From the NCBI GenBank assembly GCA_002469805.1, contig DKNW01000050.1:6022-22715 (forward strand): a DNA stretch of 16,694 nucleotides, in the 5' to 3' direction. Shown one piece after another: positions 7,572 to 14,780 of this stretch. Source of the stretch: Rhodobiaceae bacterium UBA7378. GTDB taxonomy: Bacteria; Pseudomonadota; Alphaproteobacteria; RS24. A program made the position numbers and the translations under genes. The notes under the pieces were generated by a model. The model was not told where the DNA came from. It worked only from the letters and a program-made list of their open reading frames with translations, and searched no databases. The stretch's first letter is position 1. Each line of letters begins with the position of its first letter.

Positions 7572-8303
7572 ATGCTTGAACGATTGGAAAATCTATCTGC
7601 TCTTTACGCCAATCCGCGACGGTTTATGCGGCTTGCAGCGCGGCTTCATATGCCGCTCTGGTTGGTAGCGCTGGCGGTGCTCGGCGGCGGCTTGTTTATG
7701 GTTGCTGGCGTACCGGATGATTATCAGCAAGGCGCGACAGTGCGCATTATGTTTGTGCATGTGCCCGCAGCGTGGATGGCACTGTTTGCTTATAGTTTTA
7801 TCTTTTTTGCTAGCGTGCTGGCCATGGTGTTGCGCCATCCGCTGGGCTATCTCGCCGCACGCGCGGCCGCGCCAGTGGGCGCTGTGTTCACGCTGATTGC
7901 GCTGGTCACTGGGGCTTTGTGGGGTCAACCCATGTGGGGCACATGGTGGGTCTGGGACGCACGTCTAACATCCGTATTGGTGCTGTTTTTTGTCTATCTG
8001 GGCTATATCGCGCTGTGGGAAGCGATCGACGATTATGGGCGCGCGGCCCGGGCGACGTCTATTTTAGCGTTTGTCGGGTTCGTTAATGTGCCGATTGTTA
8101 AGTTTTCGGTCGATTGGTGGAACACGTTGCACCAGCCTGCCAGCGTATCGCGGTTTGGGCGACCAGCCCTGCATGCCGATTTTCTCTACCCTCTGCTCGT
8201 TATGGGGCTGGCATTCTTATTTGTTTTCCTCGCCGTCACGCTGACACGCATGCAGACGGAGGTTTTGCGCCAGCGTTTGCGGGTCCGACAGGAAGAGGCC
8301 TGA
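7572..8303 (+). CDS. ccmC: heme-handling protein CcmC
   Basis: This 243-residue membrane protein presents heme to the chaperone CcmE. Six membrane segments are visible. The tryptophan-rich periplasmic WWD motif W-G-T-W-W-V-W-D-A-R-L-T-S spans 122-134, and the two heme-ligand histidines of the family correspond to H63 (F-V-H-V-P) and H187 (N-T-L-H-Q-P). The frame opens at TTG 7548, but ATG 7572 is chosen because AGGAG at 7562-7566 precedes it by 5 bases and the protein then begins like other CcmC proteins. ccmD follows 3 bp after the stop. Confidence 0.96.
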   Translation: MLERLENLSALYANPRRFMRLAARLHMPLWLVALAVLGGGLFMVAGVPDDYQQGATVRIMFVHVPAAWMALFAYSFIFFASVLAMVLRHPLGYLAARAAAPVGAVFTLIALVTGALWGQPMWGTWWVWDARLTSVLVLFFVYLGYIALWEAIDDYGRAARATSILAFVGFVNVPIVKFSVDWWNTLHQPASVSRFGRPALHADFLYPLLVMGLAFLFVFLAVTLTRMQTEVLRQRLRVRQEEA

Positions 8304-8306
8304 GCC

Positions 8307-8468
8307 ATGTTTGCCGGATATATATATGCCAGCTATGTGTTTACTTTCGGCGCGCTTGTCGGGCTGATTGTCGTCAGTTTTGTAGGCTTACGCGCCGCGC
8401 GCCAGCGTCTCGCCGCACTACAGGCTGGCGGGGATAGTGATGAGAGTGGAAGCGATGGCGCCCTCTAA
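8307..8468 (+). CDS. ccmD: heme exporter protein CcmD
   Basis: This small gene encodes 53 residues: a short periplasmic N-terminus (M-F-A-G-Y-I-Y-A-S-Y), one membrane helix at about residues 11-28, a basic stretch L-R-A-A-R-Q-R at about 28-34, and an acidic Ser/Asp/Gly tail. Size, topology and position between ccmC and ccmG fit CcmD, which helps release holo-CcmE from the CcmABC complex. GGAAGAGG at 8291-8298 is a good ribosome-binding site. The 3' end overlaps the start of ccmG by about 29 bases in another frame. Confidence 0.88.
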   Translation: MFAGYIYASYVFTFGALVGLIVVSFVGLRAARQRLAALQAGGDSDESGSDGAL

Positions 8469-9036
8469 AGCACCGGTTAAGGAACGATTTTCCAATCTGG
8501 CAACTTTGCGGCGCTGGTTTCCGCTGTTTGGCGGTCTTATTCTTTTCGCGCTGTTCTATGTCGCGCTATTTGCTGGCGATCCGACACGCCTGCCTTCAGC
8601 GCTTACAGGTACGCGCGTGCCTGATTTCCAATTACCCGGTCTAGCCCTTGACGGTGTGGGCCTTAAAACTGCAGATCTTGTGACTGGCGAGCCGGTTATT
8701 TTGAATGTCTGGGCCAGCTGGTGTGGCCCGTGCCGTGCTGAACATCCCCATCTCATGGCACTGGCGGCTGGCGGGGTCAAAGTTTTCGGCCTGAATTATA
8801 AAGATGATGGCGACGCAGCGCGGCGGTTTCTGGGCTCCTTGGGAAACCCTTACGCCAGTATCGGTGTTGATCGACGCGGCCAGGTGGCGATCGATTTTGG
8901 CGTTTATGGTGTGCCCGAAACATTTGTTATCGACGCGGAAGGCCGGGTGGTCTCCCGTTTTGCCGGACCTTTGGATCGTGATAGTCTGAACACTGAAATT
9001 CTGCCATATCTCTACCCATCGGAGGCAAGCCAATGA
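8440..9036 (+). CDS. ccmG: thiol:disulfide interchange protein CcmG/DsbE
   Basis: This is a membrane-anchored periplasmic thioredoxin-fold protein of about 198 residues. It reduces the CXXC thiols of apocytochrome c, or CcmH, before heme attachment. An N-terminal anchor lies at about residues 27-45. The active site W-A-S-W-C-G-P-C has its cysteines at 95 and 98, and the cis-proline is in G-V-P-E at 159. ATG 8440 has a GGGG upstream. GTG 8437 and ATG 8455 are alternative starts, the latter with a GAGAGTGG upstream. The gene overlaps ccmD at its start and the Nudix gene at its end (ATGA), so it is embedded in one transcript. Confidence 0.95.
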   Translation: MRVEAMAPSKAPVKERFSNLATLRRWFPLFGGLILFALFYVALFAGDPTRLPSALTGTRVPDFQLPGLALDGVGLKTADLVTGEPVILNVWASWCGPCRAEHPHLMALAAGGVKVFGLNYKDDGDAARRFLGSLGNPYASIGVDRRGQVAIDFGVYGVPETFVIDAEGRVVSRFAGPLDRDSLNTEILPYLYPSEASQ

Positions 9037-9626
9037 CGTTCAAAGACCAGTCACGTGCGTATCAGAATGACATGTCTTTTTCCAAACGCGTGCCAGATGG
9101 TGACGCGTTTACCCGCAACATTTGCGACCATTGCGGTCTGATAAATTATGAAAATCCAAAAATTGTCGCGGGCGTGGTGGCCGTCTGGGAAGACAAGATT
9201 TTAATGTGCAAGCGGGCGATCGAGCCGCGTATCGGGTTTTGGACCCTACCGGCGGGCTTCATGGAAAACCGTGAAACGATTGCCGAGGGTGCGGCCCGAG
9301 AAGCGCATGAGGAAGCATGCGCCGATGTCGAGATCGACGCTTTGCTGGGTGTCTATAATGTGGCGCGCATCTCGCAGGTGCAAATCTTCTATCGCGCCAA
9401 ATTAAAATCTCCTGATATCGCTGTTGGGCCAGAAAGCGCCGAAGTTGAGCTGTTTAGCTGGGACGAAATTCCATGGGACAGCCTCGCATTTCCAAGCGTA
9501 TACTGGGCGTTGCACCATTTCCAAGAAACCAAGGATCAGGCGCTTTTCGCACCTTTCAGCGAACCCGATGACTGGTCACAAACCCCCGGCTTTGAGGCAC
9601 TCGCTGCGCGATATAAGGACGATTGA
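9033..9626 (+). CDS. Nudix hydrolase with N-terminal zinc knuckle
   Basis: This 197-residue Nudix protein has a short zinc-ribbon-like element C-D-H-C-G (C31, C34), followed by Y-E-N-P-K-I-V, of the type found before the Nudix domain in NudC-like and related hydrolases. The Nudix box runs from G75 to A97: G-x5-E81-x7-R89-E90-A-H-E93-E94-A-C-A. The metal-binding glutamates are present, but the box's second glycine is replaced by C96. Nudix enzymes hydrolyse nucleoside diphosphates linked to another group; the substrate here cannot be told from sequence. The gene overlaps ccmG by ATGA and is thus translationally coupled to the ccm operon. Its stop overlaps a possible TTG start of the next gene. 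Confidence 0.9.
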   Translation: MTFKDQSRAYQNDMSFSKRVPDGDAFTRNICDHCGLINYENPKIVAGVVAVWEDKILMCKRAIEPRIGFWTLPAGFMENRETIAEGAAREAHEEACADVEIDALLGVYNVARISQVQIFYRAKLKSPDIAVGPESAEVELFSWDEIPWDSLAFPSVYWALHHFQETKDQALFAPFSEPDDWSQTPGFEALAARYKDD

Positions 9627-10744
9627 AGAATAACGTGAAAAAAAACCAAACCGGCGAAAGAATCGCCAACGCCCTTGAAGCTCAGATACATGCTTGCGAC
9701 CTGCTCGGCTCGCCTTTAACAAAAGCTGTTCTGGAAATATGTCTCGAAAATTTTAAAGCCGACGGTATTGTCGCCTCACTGACGCGTGGGTGGGTAGGTG
9801 ATCCGCTTGACGACAATGTGCCGTTGCGCCTTGCAGGTTTCATCCATTTCAATGCCCTAGGAGGGGACGCGGGTCTGGCCCCGCATTTTGAAAGCTGTGG
9901 CGGCGTTTTTGCAGCTGACAAAAAACCTGATCTGGCGCGCGCAGTGCTTGCGTGTTTCATCCAGCATGAAGCCGAAGCGCGCCGGTTTTTTCGCCGTACC
10001 CCGCAAACCAATGAAACAGGCCGCGCAGGTATTTTATTACTGGGCTTCTCCGAGATCGCGCGGCGCACAGAATTGCCGCTTCGACTGCGTGAAATGGGGG
10101 CGAGCGCGGGCCTGAATTTACTATTCGATAAATTCAACTATGAAATTGAAACTGCGAACGGTCCCGTCACGTGGGGGGCCGCAGATAGTGCGCTGACCAT
10201 TTCCACGCAGTGGCGCGGGGCCGTGCCGCCGCCCCTGCAAGCCGACATTGAAATCACCGATCGCGCGGGGTGCGACTTGTTCCCTGTGGCAATTAACGAC
10301 GCCGAAGCCCGCCGCGCGCTTGAAGCGTGGGTGTGGGGCGATATGTCTGCGCGCCGCGCCCGCTTGCTGGCGGCATTGTCGATTGCCGACGCGTCGCCGC
10401 CCGAACTGCAGCGCGCTGATGCTGCAGGTTGGGTCGCGGCCCAGATCATGCAACGCCCACCAAGGCAAACGACTGTTCTCTATCATTCAATTGTATGGCC
10501 GTATCTTGATGTGTCTCAACGCATGGCGATCGAGTCAGCGTTTGCTCAAGCCGGGGAAACAGTGACGCCGGATGCGCCGTTAGCATGGTTGAAAATGGAT
10601 CACGACCACATCCAGTCATTTTCGCATTTGTCGTATCGTTTGTGGACAGGCGATAACGGGCCAGAAGGCGAAGATGTGTTCATCGGCCCTTGCCACCCGC
10701 ATGGCGCCGATATCGAATTAACGGAAGCGTTCGATGCTGGCTAA
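9623..10744 (+). CDS. DUF2332 family protein
   Basis: This protein of up to 373 residues matches DUF2332. Its hallmark is E-M-G-A-S-A-G-L-N-L-L-F-D-K-F at about 157-171, a Gly-rich loop that resembles a nucleotide or S-adenosylmethionine binding loop, though no activity has been established to my knowledge. Other family-like stretches are V-L-Y-H-S-I-V-W-P-Y-L near 285-295 and C-H-P-H-G-A-D-I near the C-terminus. No membrane segment or signal peptide is seen, so it is probably cytosolic. The start is unsure: TTG 9623 overlaps the Nudix stop but its AAGGA is only 3 bases away, while GTG 9635 gives a protein four residues shorter with only a weak GAAGAA upstream. Its TAA abuts the yciB stop on the other strand. 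Confidence 0.85.
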   Translation: MKNNVKKNQTGERIANALEAQIHACDLLGSPLTKAVLEICLENFKADGIVASLTRGWVGDPLDDNVPLRLAGFIHFNALGGDAGLAPHFESCGGVFAADKKPDLARAVLACFIQHEAEARRFFRRTPQTNETGRAGILLLGFSEIARRTELPLRLREMGASAGLNLLFDKFNYEIETANGPVTWGAADSALTISTQWRGAVPPPLQADIEITDRAGCDLFPVAINDAEARRALEAWVWGDMSARRARLLAALSIADASPPELQRADAAGWVAAQIMQRPPRQTTVLYHSIVWPYLDVSQRMAIESAFAQAGETVTPDAPLAWLKMDHDHIQSFSHLSYRLWTGDNGPEGEDVFIGPCHPHGADIELTEAFDAG

Positions 10745-11332
10745 CTAGCCGTCATTATTGTGGTTTTCACTGAAATCTTCGGGTAAATGCTTGCGCAAGA
10801 GTGGCATTTGCAACACCATAAATCCAATGGTTAGCGGCAAGATAGCAAACACTTTGAAACTCACCCAAACATCGGTTGATTGGGTGCGCCACACGGCCTC
10901 GTTTAACAGCGCGAGAAACACAAAAAATATTGTCCAGCGGCGGGTCAGCACAAGCCAGATCTCGCTGCTTAAAGGCAGCATGTCGCCCATCAGCATTTGC
11001 AAATATGAGCGTCGCCGCATGAGGCCAAAAGTCAAAATTGTCGCAAAGAGCAGATATACCAGCGTTGGCTTAATTTTGATGAACATCTCATCTTGTAAAA
11101 ACAAGGTAATTGATCCGAAGACCAGCACGAAGCCAGCCGAGGCGAGGGTCAAATTATTAGGTTTCTCCCCACGCGCATAGGTCGAGGCAATCGCCACAAC
11201 CAGCGCCGCCATAAAGCCGCCTGTTGCGATAAACAGGCTTTGCGTTTCAGGCAGGGAAAACCAGTCCGCGCCGCGCGCGTTTAAAACGAAAAACACCAGT
11301 AACGGGCCGAACTCTTCAATTGTTTTGCGCAT
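10745..11332 (-). CDS. yciB: inner-membrane spanning protein YciB (septation protein A)
   Basis: This 195-residue polytopic membrane protein belongs to the YciB/IspZ (septation protein A) family. It is linked to cell-envelope synthesis and division, though its exact role is unsettled. Visible family features are the N-terminal R-K-T-I-E-E-F-G-P-L-L-V-F-F, the loop K-I-K-P-T-L-V-Y near residue 85, and about five hydrophobic segments. The frame can begin at ATG 11347, but ATG 11332 is chosen because AAGGA precedes it by about 7 bases and the upstream ATG has no ribosome-binding site. It is the last gene of the dapF-mtaB-ftsY-yciB series, 48 bp after ftsY, and is convergent with the DUF2332 gene with no space between the stops. 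Confidence 0.92.
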   Translation of the reverse strand: MRKTIEEFGPLLVFFVLNARGADWFSLPETQSLFIATGGFMAALVVAIASTYARGEKPNNLTLASAGFVLVFGSITLFLQDEMFIKIKPTLVYLLFATILTFGLMRRRSYLQMLMGDMLPLSSEIWLVLTRRWTIFFVFLALLNEAVWRTQSTDVWVSFKVFAILPLTIGFMVLQMPLLRKHLPEDFSENHNNDG

Positions 11333-11380
11333 CTGGCTTCCTTTCATCTGGCTTTGTTCGGGGCGGATTTTGTCCAGCTA

Positions 11381-12301
11381 TCAATGTTCAATGCCGGTCA
11401 GCGCGCGGGAAAAATTCGATGCCGAAAATTCCTGCAGATCATCACTTTGCTCGCCAACCCCGATAAAATGCACAGGCAGGCCCAGTTGCGTGGCAACAGG
11501 CACAAGGCACCCACCGCGCGCCGTGCCGTCCAACTTGGTCATAACCAGGCCAGTAACCTGCGCGGTTTGCAAAAAAGCCTGCGCCTGCGTCAGTGCGTTT
11601 TGTCCCGTCGTCGCATCGAGGACTAATAGGGTGGCATGGGGGGCTTCGGGGTCCAGCTTGGATAGTACGCGGGTAATTTTGCCGAGCTCTTCCATCAGCG
11701 TGGCGTTGGATTGCAGGCGGCCCGCAGTATCAACAATCAAAATATCAATGTTTTGCGCAATGGCTTGTTCGAGCGCGCGGAAGGCCAGCCCGGCAGCATC
11801 ACTGCCTGGCGCTGCCGTGATAACGGGCACACCAGCGCGTGCGCCCCATACTTGAAGCTGCTCGCCAGCCGCCGCACGAAACGTGTCGCAAGCCGCCAGC
11901 ATGACCGATTTGCCGTCTGCCTGAAAACGCGTCGCCAGCTTGCCAATCGTGGTGGTTTTGCCCGCGCCGTTAACGCCGGCCATGACAATCACGTTCGGGC
12001 CGTTAATCGCGGGCAGCACCAGTGCGTGTTCAACAGGTGCCAGCAGAGTGGCAATCTCTTCGGCGAGGGCCGCGCGCAATTGTGTTTCGTCGAGATCGGC
12101 AAGGTCTTTGCGCTGTTTCAAAGCCGACACAATCTCGCCCGCCGCCGCGACACCCAGATCGGCCATAATCAGCAGGTCTTCCAGTTCATCGAGTTGTTCT
12201 GCCGATAGCTTGCGTCCGCCTAGCAATCCGCCAAGGCTGTCGCCCAGCGCTTTGCTCGATCGGCCAAGTCCGGCGCGCAGACGGCTAAGTAAGCCGGTCA
12301 T
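11381..12301 (-). CDS. ftsY: signal recognition particle receptor FtsY
   Basis: This 306-residue SRP receptor GTPase docks ribosome-SRP complexes at the inner membrane. Only the NG domain is present: an N-terminal, probably amphipathic membrane-targeting helix (residues 1-30), the N domain (about 31-95) and the G domain. The P-loop G-V-N-G-A-G-K-T-T is at 109-117, D-T-F-R-A-A-A at 139-145, D-T-A-G-R at 191-195, and T-K-L-D-G-T-A-R-G-G at 255-264. The long acidic A domain of E. coli FtsY is missing, which is common in alphaproteobacteria. The ATG overlaps the mtaB stop (ATGA). Confidence 0.97.
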   Translation of the reverse strand: MTGLLSRLRAGLGRSSKALGDSLGGLLGGRKLSAEQLDELEDLLIMADLGVAAAGEIVSALKQRKDLADLDETQLRAALAEEIATLLAPVEHALVLPAINGPNVIVMAGVNGAGKTTTIGKLATRFQADGKSVMLAACDTFRAAAGEQLQVWGARAGVPVITAAPGSDAAGLAFRALEQAIAQNIDILIVDTAGRLQSNATLMEELGKITRVLSKLDPEAPHATLLVLDATTGQNALTQAQAFLQTAQVTGLVMTKLDGTARGGCLVPVATQLGLPVHFIGVGEQSDDLQEFSASNFSRALTGIEH

Positions 12302-13656
12302 TTTGAAGGCTCTGCTGAAATTGAAGGCCCTGCCGATAACTGCTTGTCGTCAATCTGCCCCTGTAGGCGCTCGCCATCATGTCCGGTTATGCGCATAGGC
12401 AAAATCTCGCCGCTCGCAAATGCGTCAGCTGTACTATGCACATTTTCTAAATCCACGCGGGCGAAGCACGGGCTGCGCCCCTCGCCTGGTTTTTCAACCA
12501 GCACCGACATGTGCGACCCGACGCGGCTATCCAGCATTTTGACGCGCTGCGCAGCACCGGCGGCGCGCAAAGAGGCGGCACGCGCTTTGACGACATCGCC
12601 GGGAATTTGCGGCATGCGCGCGGCAGGCGTGCCGGGACGCGGGGAGAACGGAAAAACATGCAGCCACGCAATGCCACAGGCGTCGACCAATGCGCGCGAG
12701 TTTTCAAACATGGCATCGGTTTCGGTGGGGAAGCCGGCAATAATGTCTGCGCCGAAAACGATTTCCGGGCGCTGGGCCAGCAGCTTGTTGCAAAACGCAA
12801 TGGCTTGCTCGCGTGTGTGCCGGCGTTTCATACGTTTCAAAATCATATTGTCACCAGCTTGCAAAGACAGATGCAGATGTGGCATCAGGCGCGGCTCGTG
12901 GATGACAAGATCGAGAAGCGTCGGGTCAATTTCAACCGCGTCGATAGACGACAGCCGTAGACGCGGCAATTCGGGCACGTGGTCGAGTATATTGCGCACC
13001 AGATTGCCCAAACCATCTTCGCCAATATCAGGGCCGTAGCTGGTGACATCGACACCCGTTAACACAATTTCCTTATGCCCATGCGCCACAAGATCGCGGC
13101 ATTGCTGAACCACATTGGCGACAGGCACGGAACGCGAATTGCCCCGACCAAAAGGGATAATGCAAAATGTGCACCGGTGGTCGCACCCTGTTTGCACTTG
13201 CACAAAGGCGCGCGCGCGCGATGGCTGTGGCGTTGGCGGCAATGGGGTGGCTTGCGTTATCGCCATAATGTCGCCCACCGAAGTTTTGGCTGCAATTTTG
13301 GCTGCAATTTTATCGGCACCATTTTGCAAAGCATCCAGCGCGCCATTATTGCTGGGGGCGTAGCTGGTCGGGTCCAGTTTTTCTTCATTGCCAAGCACGC
13401 GGTCGACTTCCGGCATTGCGGCAAATGTGGCGCTGTCTATTTGCGCCGCGCACCCTGTGACAATGACCTCGTGGTCGGGGTTATCGCGTTTGGCACGCCG
13501 CGCTGCTTGGCGCGCTTGGCGCAATGCTTCACCGGTGACCGCGCAGCCATTAATGATGACCGTTTTGTCGCGACCTGCGGTGCCAGCCGCGGTGCTCACA
13601 ATATCGCCCTCAAGCGCGTTCAACCGGCAGCCGAAATTTTCGATCCGCACGCCCAT
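12298..13656 (-). CDS. mtaB: tRNA t6A37 methylthiotransferase MtaB
   Basis: This 452-residue radical-SAM methylthiotransferase converts t6A37 to ms2t6A37 in tRNAs reading ANN codons. The N-terminal MTTase domain has its cluster cysteines at C10 (N-F-G-C-R-L-N), C38 (N-G-C-A-V-T) and C69 (T-G-C-A-A-Q). The radical-SAM cluster is C158-x3-C162-x2-C165 (C-D-H-R-C-T-F-C). A TRAM-like RNA-binding domain occupies about residues 375-435. The linker between the first two domains (about 100-145) is Ala/Lys/Pro-rich and contains a K-I-A-A micro-duplication. The C-R-L-N and C-A-V-T motifs favour MtaB over MiaB or RimO. The start overlaps the dapF stop by one base (TGATG) and the stop overlaps ftsY. Confidence 0.93.
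   Translation of the reverse strand: MGVRIENFGCRLNALEGDIVSTAAGTAGRDKTVIINGCAVTGEALRQARQAARRAKRDNPDHEVIVTGCAAQIDSATFAAMPEVDRVLGNEEKLDPTSYAPSNNGALDALQNGADKIAAKIAAKTSVGDIMAITQATPLPPTPQPSRARAFVQVQTGCDHRCTFCIIPFGRGNSRSVPVANVVQQCRDLVAHGHKEIVLTGVDVTSYGPDIGEDGLGNLVRNILDHVPELPRLRLSSIDAVEIDPTLLDLVIHEPRLMPHLHLSLQAGDNMILKRMKRRHTREQAIAFCNKLLAQRPEIVFGADIIAGFPTETDAMFENSRALVDACGIAWLHVFPFSPRPGTPAARMPQIPGDVVKARAASLRAAGAAQRVKMLDSRVGSHMSVLVEKPGEGRSPCFARVDLENVHSTADAFASGEILPMRITGHDGERLQGQIDDKQLSAGPSISAEPSK
13284..13311. repeat. 12-bp tandem repeat within mtaB
   Basis: TTTTGGCTGCAA is repeated at 13284-13295 and 13296-13307, followed by another TTTT. On the coding strand it adds an in-frame four-residue duplication (K-I-A-A, residues 116-124) in the domain linker. 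It looks like a slippage product that the flexible linker tolerates. Confidence 0.8.
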
Positions 13657-14522
13657 CAGCCTGCCGCGCTTTCAAGCATTGTCTCGGCGTCAAACTCATA
13701 AGTCACTGGCCCGCGCATAGATAATAATTCACCGGGGGTATAGGTAATATCCAGCACATCGACATCATTGCCATGGGTGTTAAATGGTGGGCGAATGGTG
13801 AGGGGTCCAGCCGGCATAAGCCCGCGCTCTACAGCCGCGACAGCCGTTGCACACGCGCCCGTGCCGCAGGCTTTTGTCAACCCCGCGCCGCGCTCCCATG
13901 TGTCGAGCCGCAAGACAGTTGCCCCATCGTGGCTGGCGAAATTTATATTCGCACCGGCGGGCAGGTGCTGGCTGTTTTCCAGTTCGAACCCGTATTGTGC
14001 GGCAAGACCCGCCGTGCCTGTTTCAACGAAAATTACCGCATGTGGGTTGCCGATATTAACCATGAAGGCAGGTGGTAAATCGGCATGAAGCGTGAGTGCG
14101 CCCATGTCTTCCTGGTCTGCGGAACAGGGAATGTCGCTGGCGGTGAATTTCGGCAAAGGCATGTCAATCTCTGCATTTTCGTGCGTCGCACGGGCATGCA
14201 AAAGGCCGCCAAGGGTCTCAAGTGTGCAGGTCGCGGAGCCCTGTGTGGCAAGAAAAACCGCCACGGCGCGCGCGCCATTGCCGCAAGCCTCCACCTCGCT
14301 GCCATCTGAATTGAAAATTTGCATGAATACATGCCCGTCACCACGCGGTGGATGCAAAACCAAAATCTGGTCGCATCCCCTGGTATCGCTATTATCGCGG
14401 GCCGCGAGCACGCGCACATGATCCCCCGTCAGCACGGTTTGGTTGCGGCGTGCGTCGATCACCACAAAATCATTGCCGAGGCCGTTCATTTTGGTGAATG
14501 CGATGGGGTGCGTTTGGGCCAT
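13656..14522 (-). CDS. dapF: diaminopimelate epimerase
   Basis: This 288-residue cytosolic enzyme converts LL- to meso-diaminopimelate, the precursor of lysine and peptidoglycan. The catalytic cysteine pair is visible as C80 in E-A-C-G-N-G-A-R and C219 in K-A-C-G-T-G-A-C. Substrate-binding motifs include N-G-L-G-N-D-F at 13-19, N-P-H-A at 159-162 and E-R-G at 210-212. The frame is open back to ATG 14591, adding a hydrophobic 23-residue leader (M-A-L-V-L-L-P-H), but ATG 14522 gives the normal family N-terminus and length, with AGG about 5 bases upstream. It is the first gene of the minus-strand cluster and divergent from ffh. Confidence 0.96.
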   Translation of the reverse strand: MAQTHPIAFTKMNGLGNDFVVIDARRNQTVLTGDHVRVLAARDNSDTRGCDQILVLHPPRGDGHVFMQIFNSDGSEVEACGNGARAVAVFLATQGSATCTLETLGGLLHARATHENAEIDMPLPKFTASDIPCSADQEDMGALTLHADLPPAFMVNIGNPHAVIFVETGTAGLAAQYGFELENSQHLPAGANINFASHDGATVLRLDTWERGAGLTKACGTGACATAVAAVERGLMPAGPLTIRPPFNTHGNDVDVLDITYTPGELLSMRGPVTYEFDAETMLESAAG

Positions 14523-14594
14523 GGAGCCTATATAATCCTTCCAGCGCGGGAAAACCAGCATTAGCAAGTGTGGCAGCAAAACAAGTGCCATGGC

Positions 14595-14623
14595 TTGACT
14601 TTACCATGCCCCCCGCCTATTTT
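14595..14623 (+). promoter_or_regulatory. putative ffh promoter
   Basis: TTGACT (14595-14600) and TATTTT (14618-14623) are separated by 17 bp, giving 5/6 and 4/6 matches to sigma-70-like boxes. Transcription would begin near 14630, leaving a leader of about 150 nt before the ffh ATG. No comparably good promoter for dapF was found on the minus strand of this gap, although a TATATA lies close before the dapF ATG. Confidence 0.5.
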
Positions 14624-14685
14624 GCGCCCACTTCAACAACGAAGCCATATTTAGTTCTGGTCTTAGCCAAATGAGGCGAGATCGC

Positions 14686-14715
14686 CACCCGCCAGCAAGG
14701 ATTTGCCCGCGGGTG
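14686..14715 (+). other. hairpin in the ffh leader
   Basis: CACCCGC (14686-14692) pairs perfectly with GCGGGTG (14709-14715). Inside this, after a 2x2 internal loop (CA/CC), GCAA pairs with TTGC around a GGAT tetraloop. The result is a compact GC-rich stem-loop in the presumed 5' untranslated leader, 65 bases before the ffh start. No T-run follows, so it is not a canonical terminator. A weaker stem just downstream could form between GGCCTG (about 14730-14735) and CAGGGCC (about 14751-14757) with one bulged base. A regulatory role is speculative. Confidence 0.5.
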
Positions 14716-14780
14716 TTAAACTGCTTTCGGGCCTGTCGGAAATGAGGCGCAGGGCCGAGCATGGGGAGTTAACGCCGAAA

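Noticed and set aside
12344..13039. 231-codon plus-strand ORF opposite mtaB, with similar ones at 13075-13701
   Set aside because: Composition is Arg/Ser/Ala-rich as expected of antisense frames in GC-rich DNA. The minus-strand MtaB is fully supported by motifs.
14686..14757. Possible SRP (4.5S) RNA gene upstream of ffh
   Set aside because: The conserved GGAAGGAAGC-type apical loop of bacterial SRP RNA is missing. Only a local hairpin is supported.
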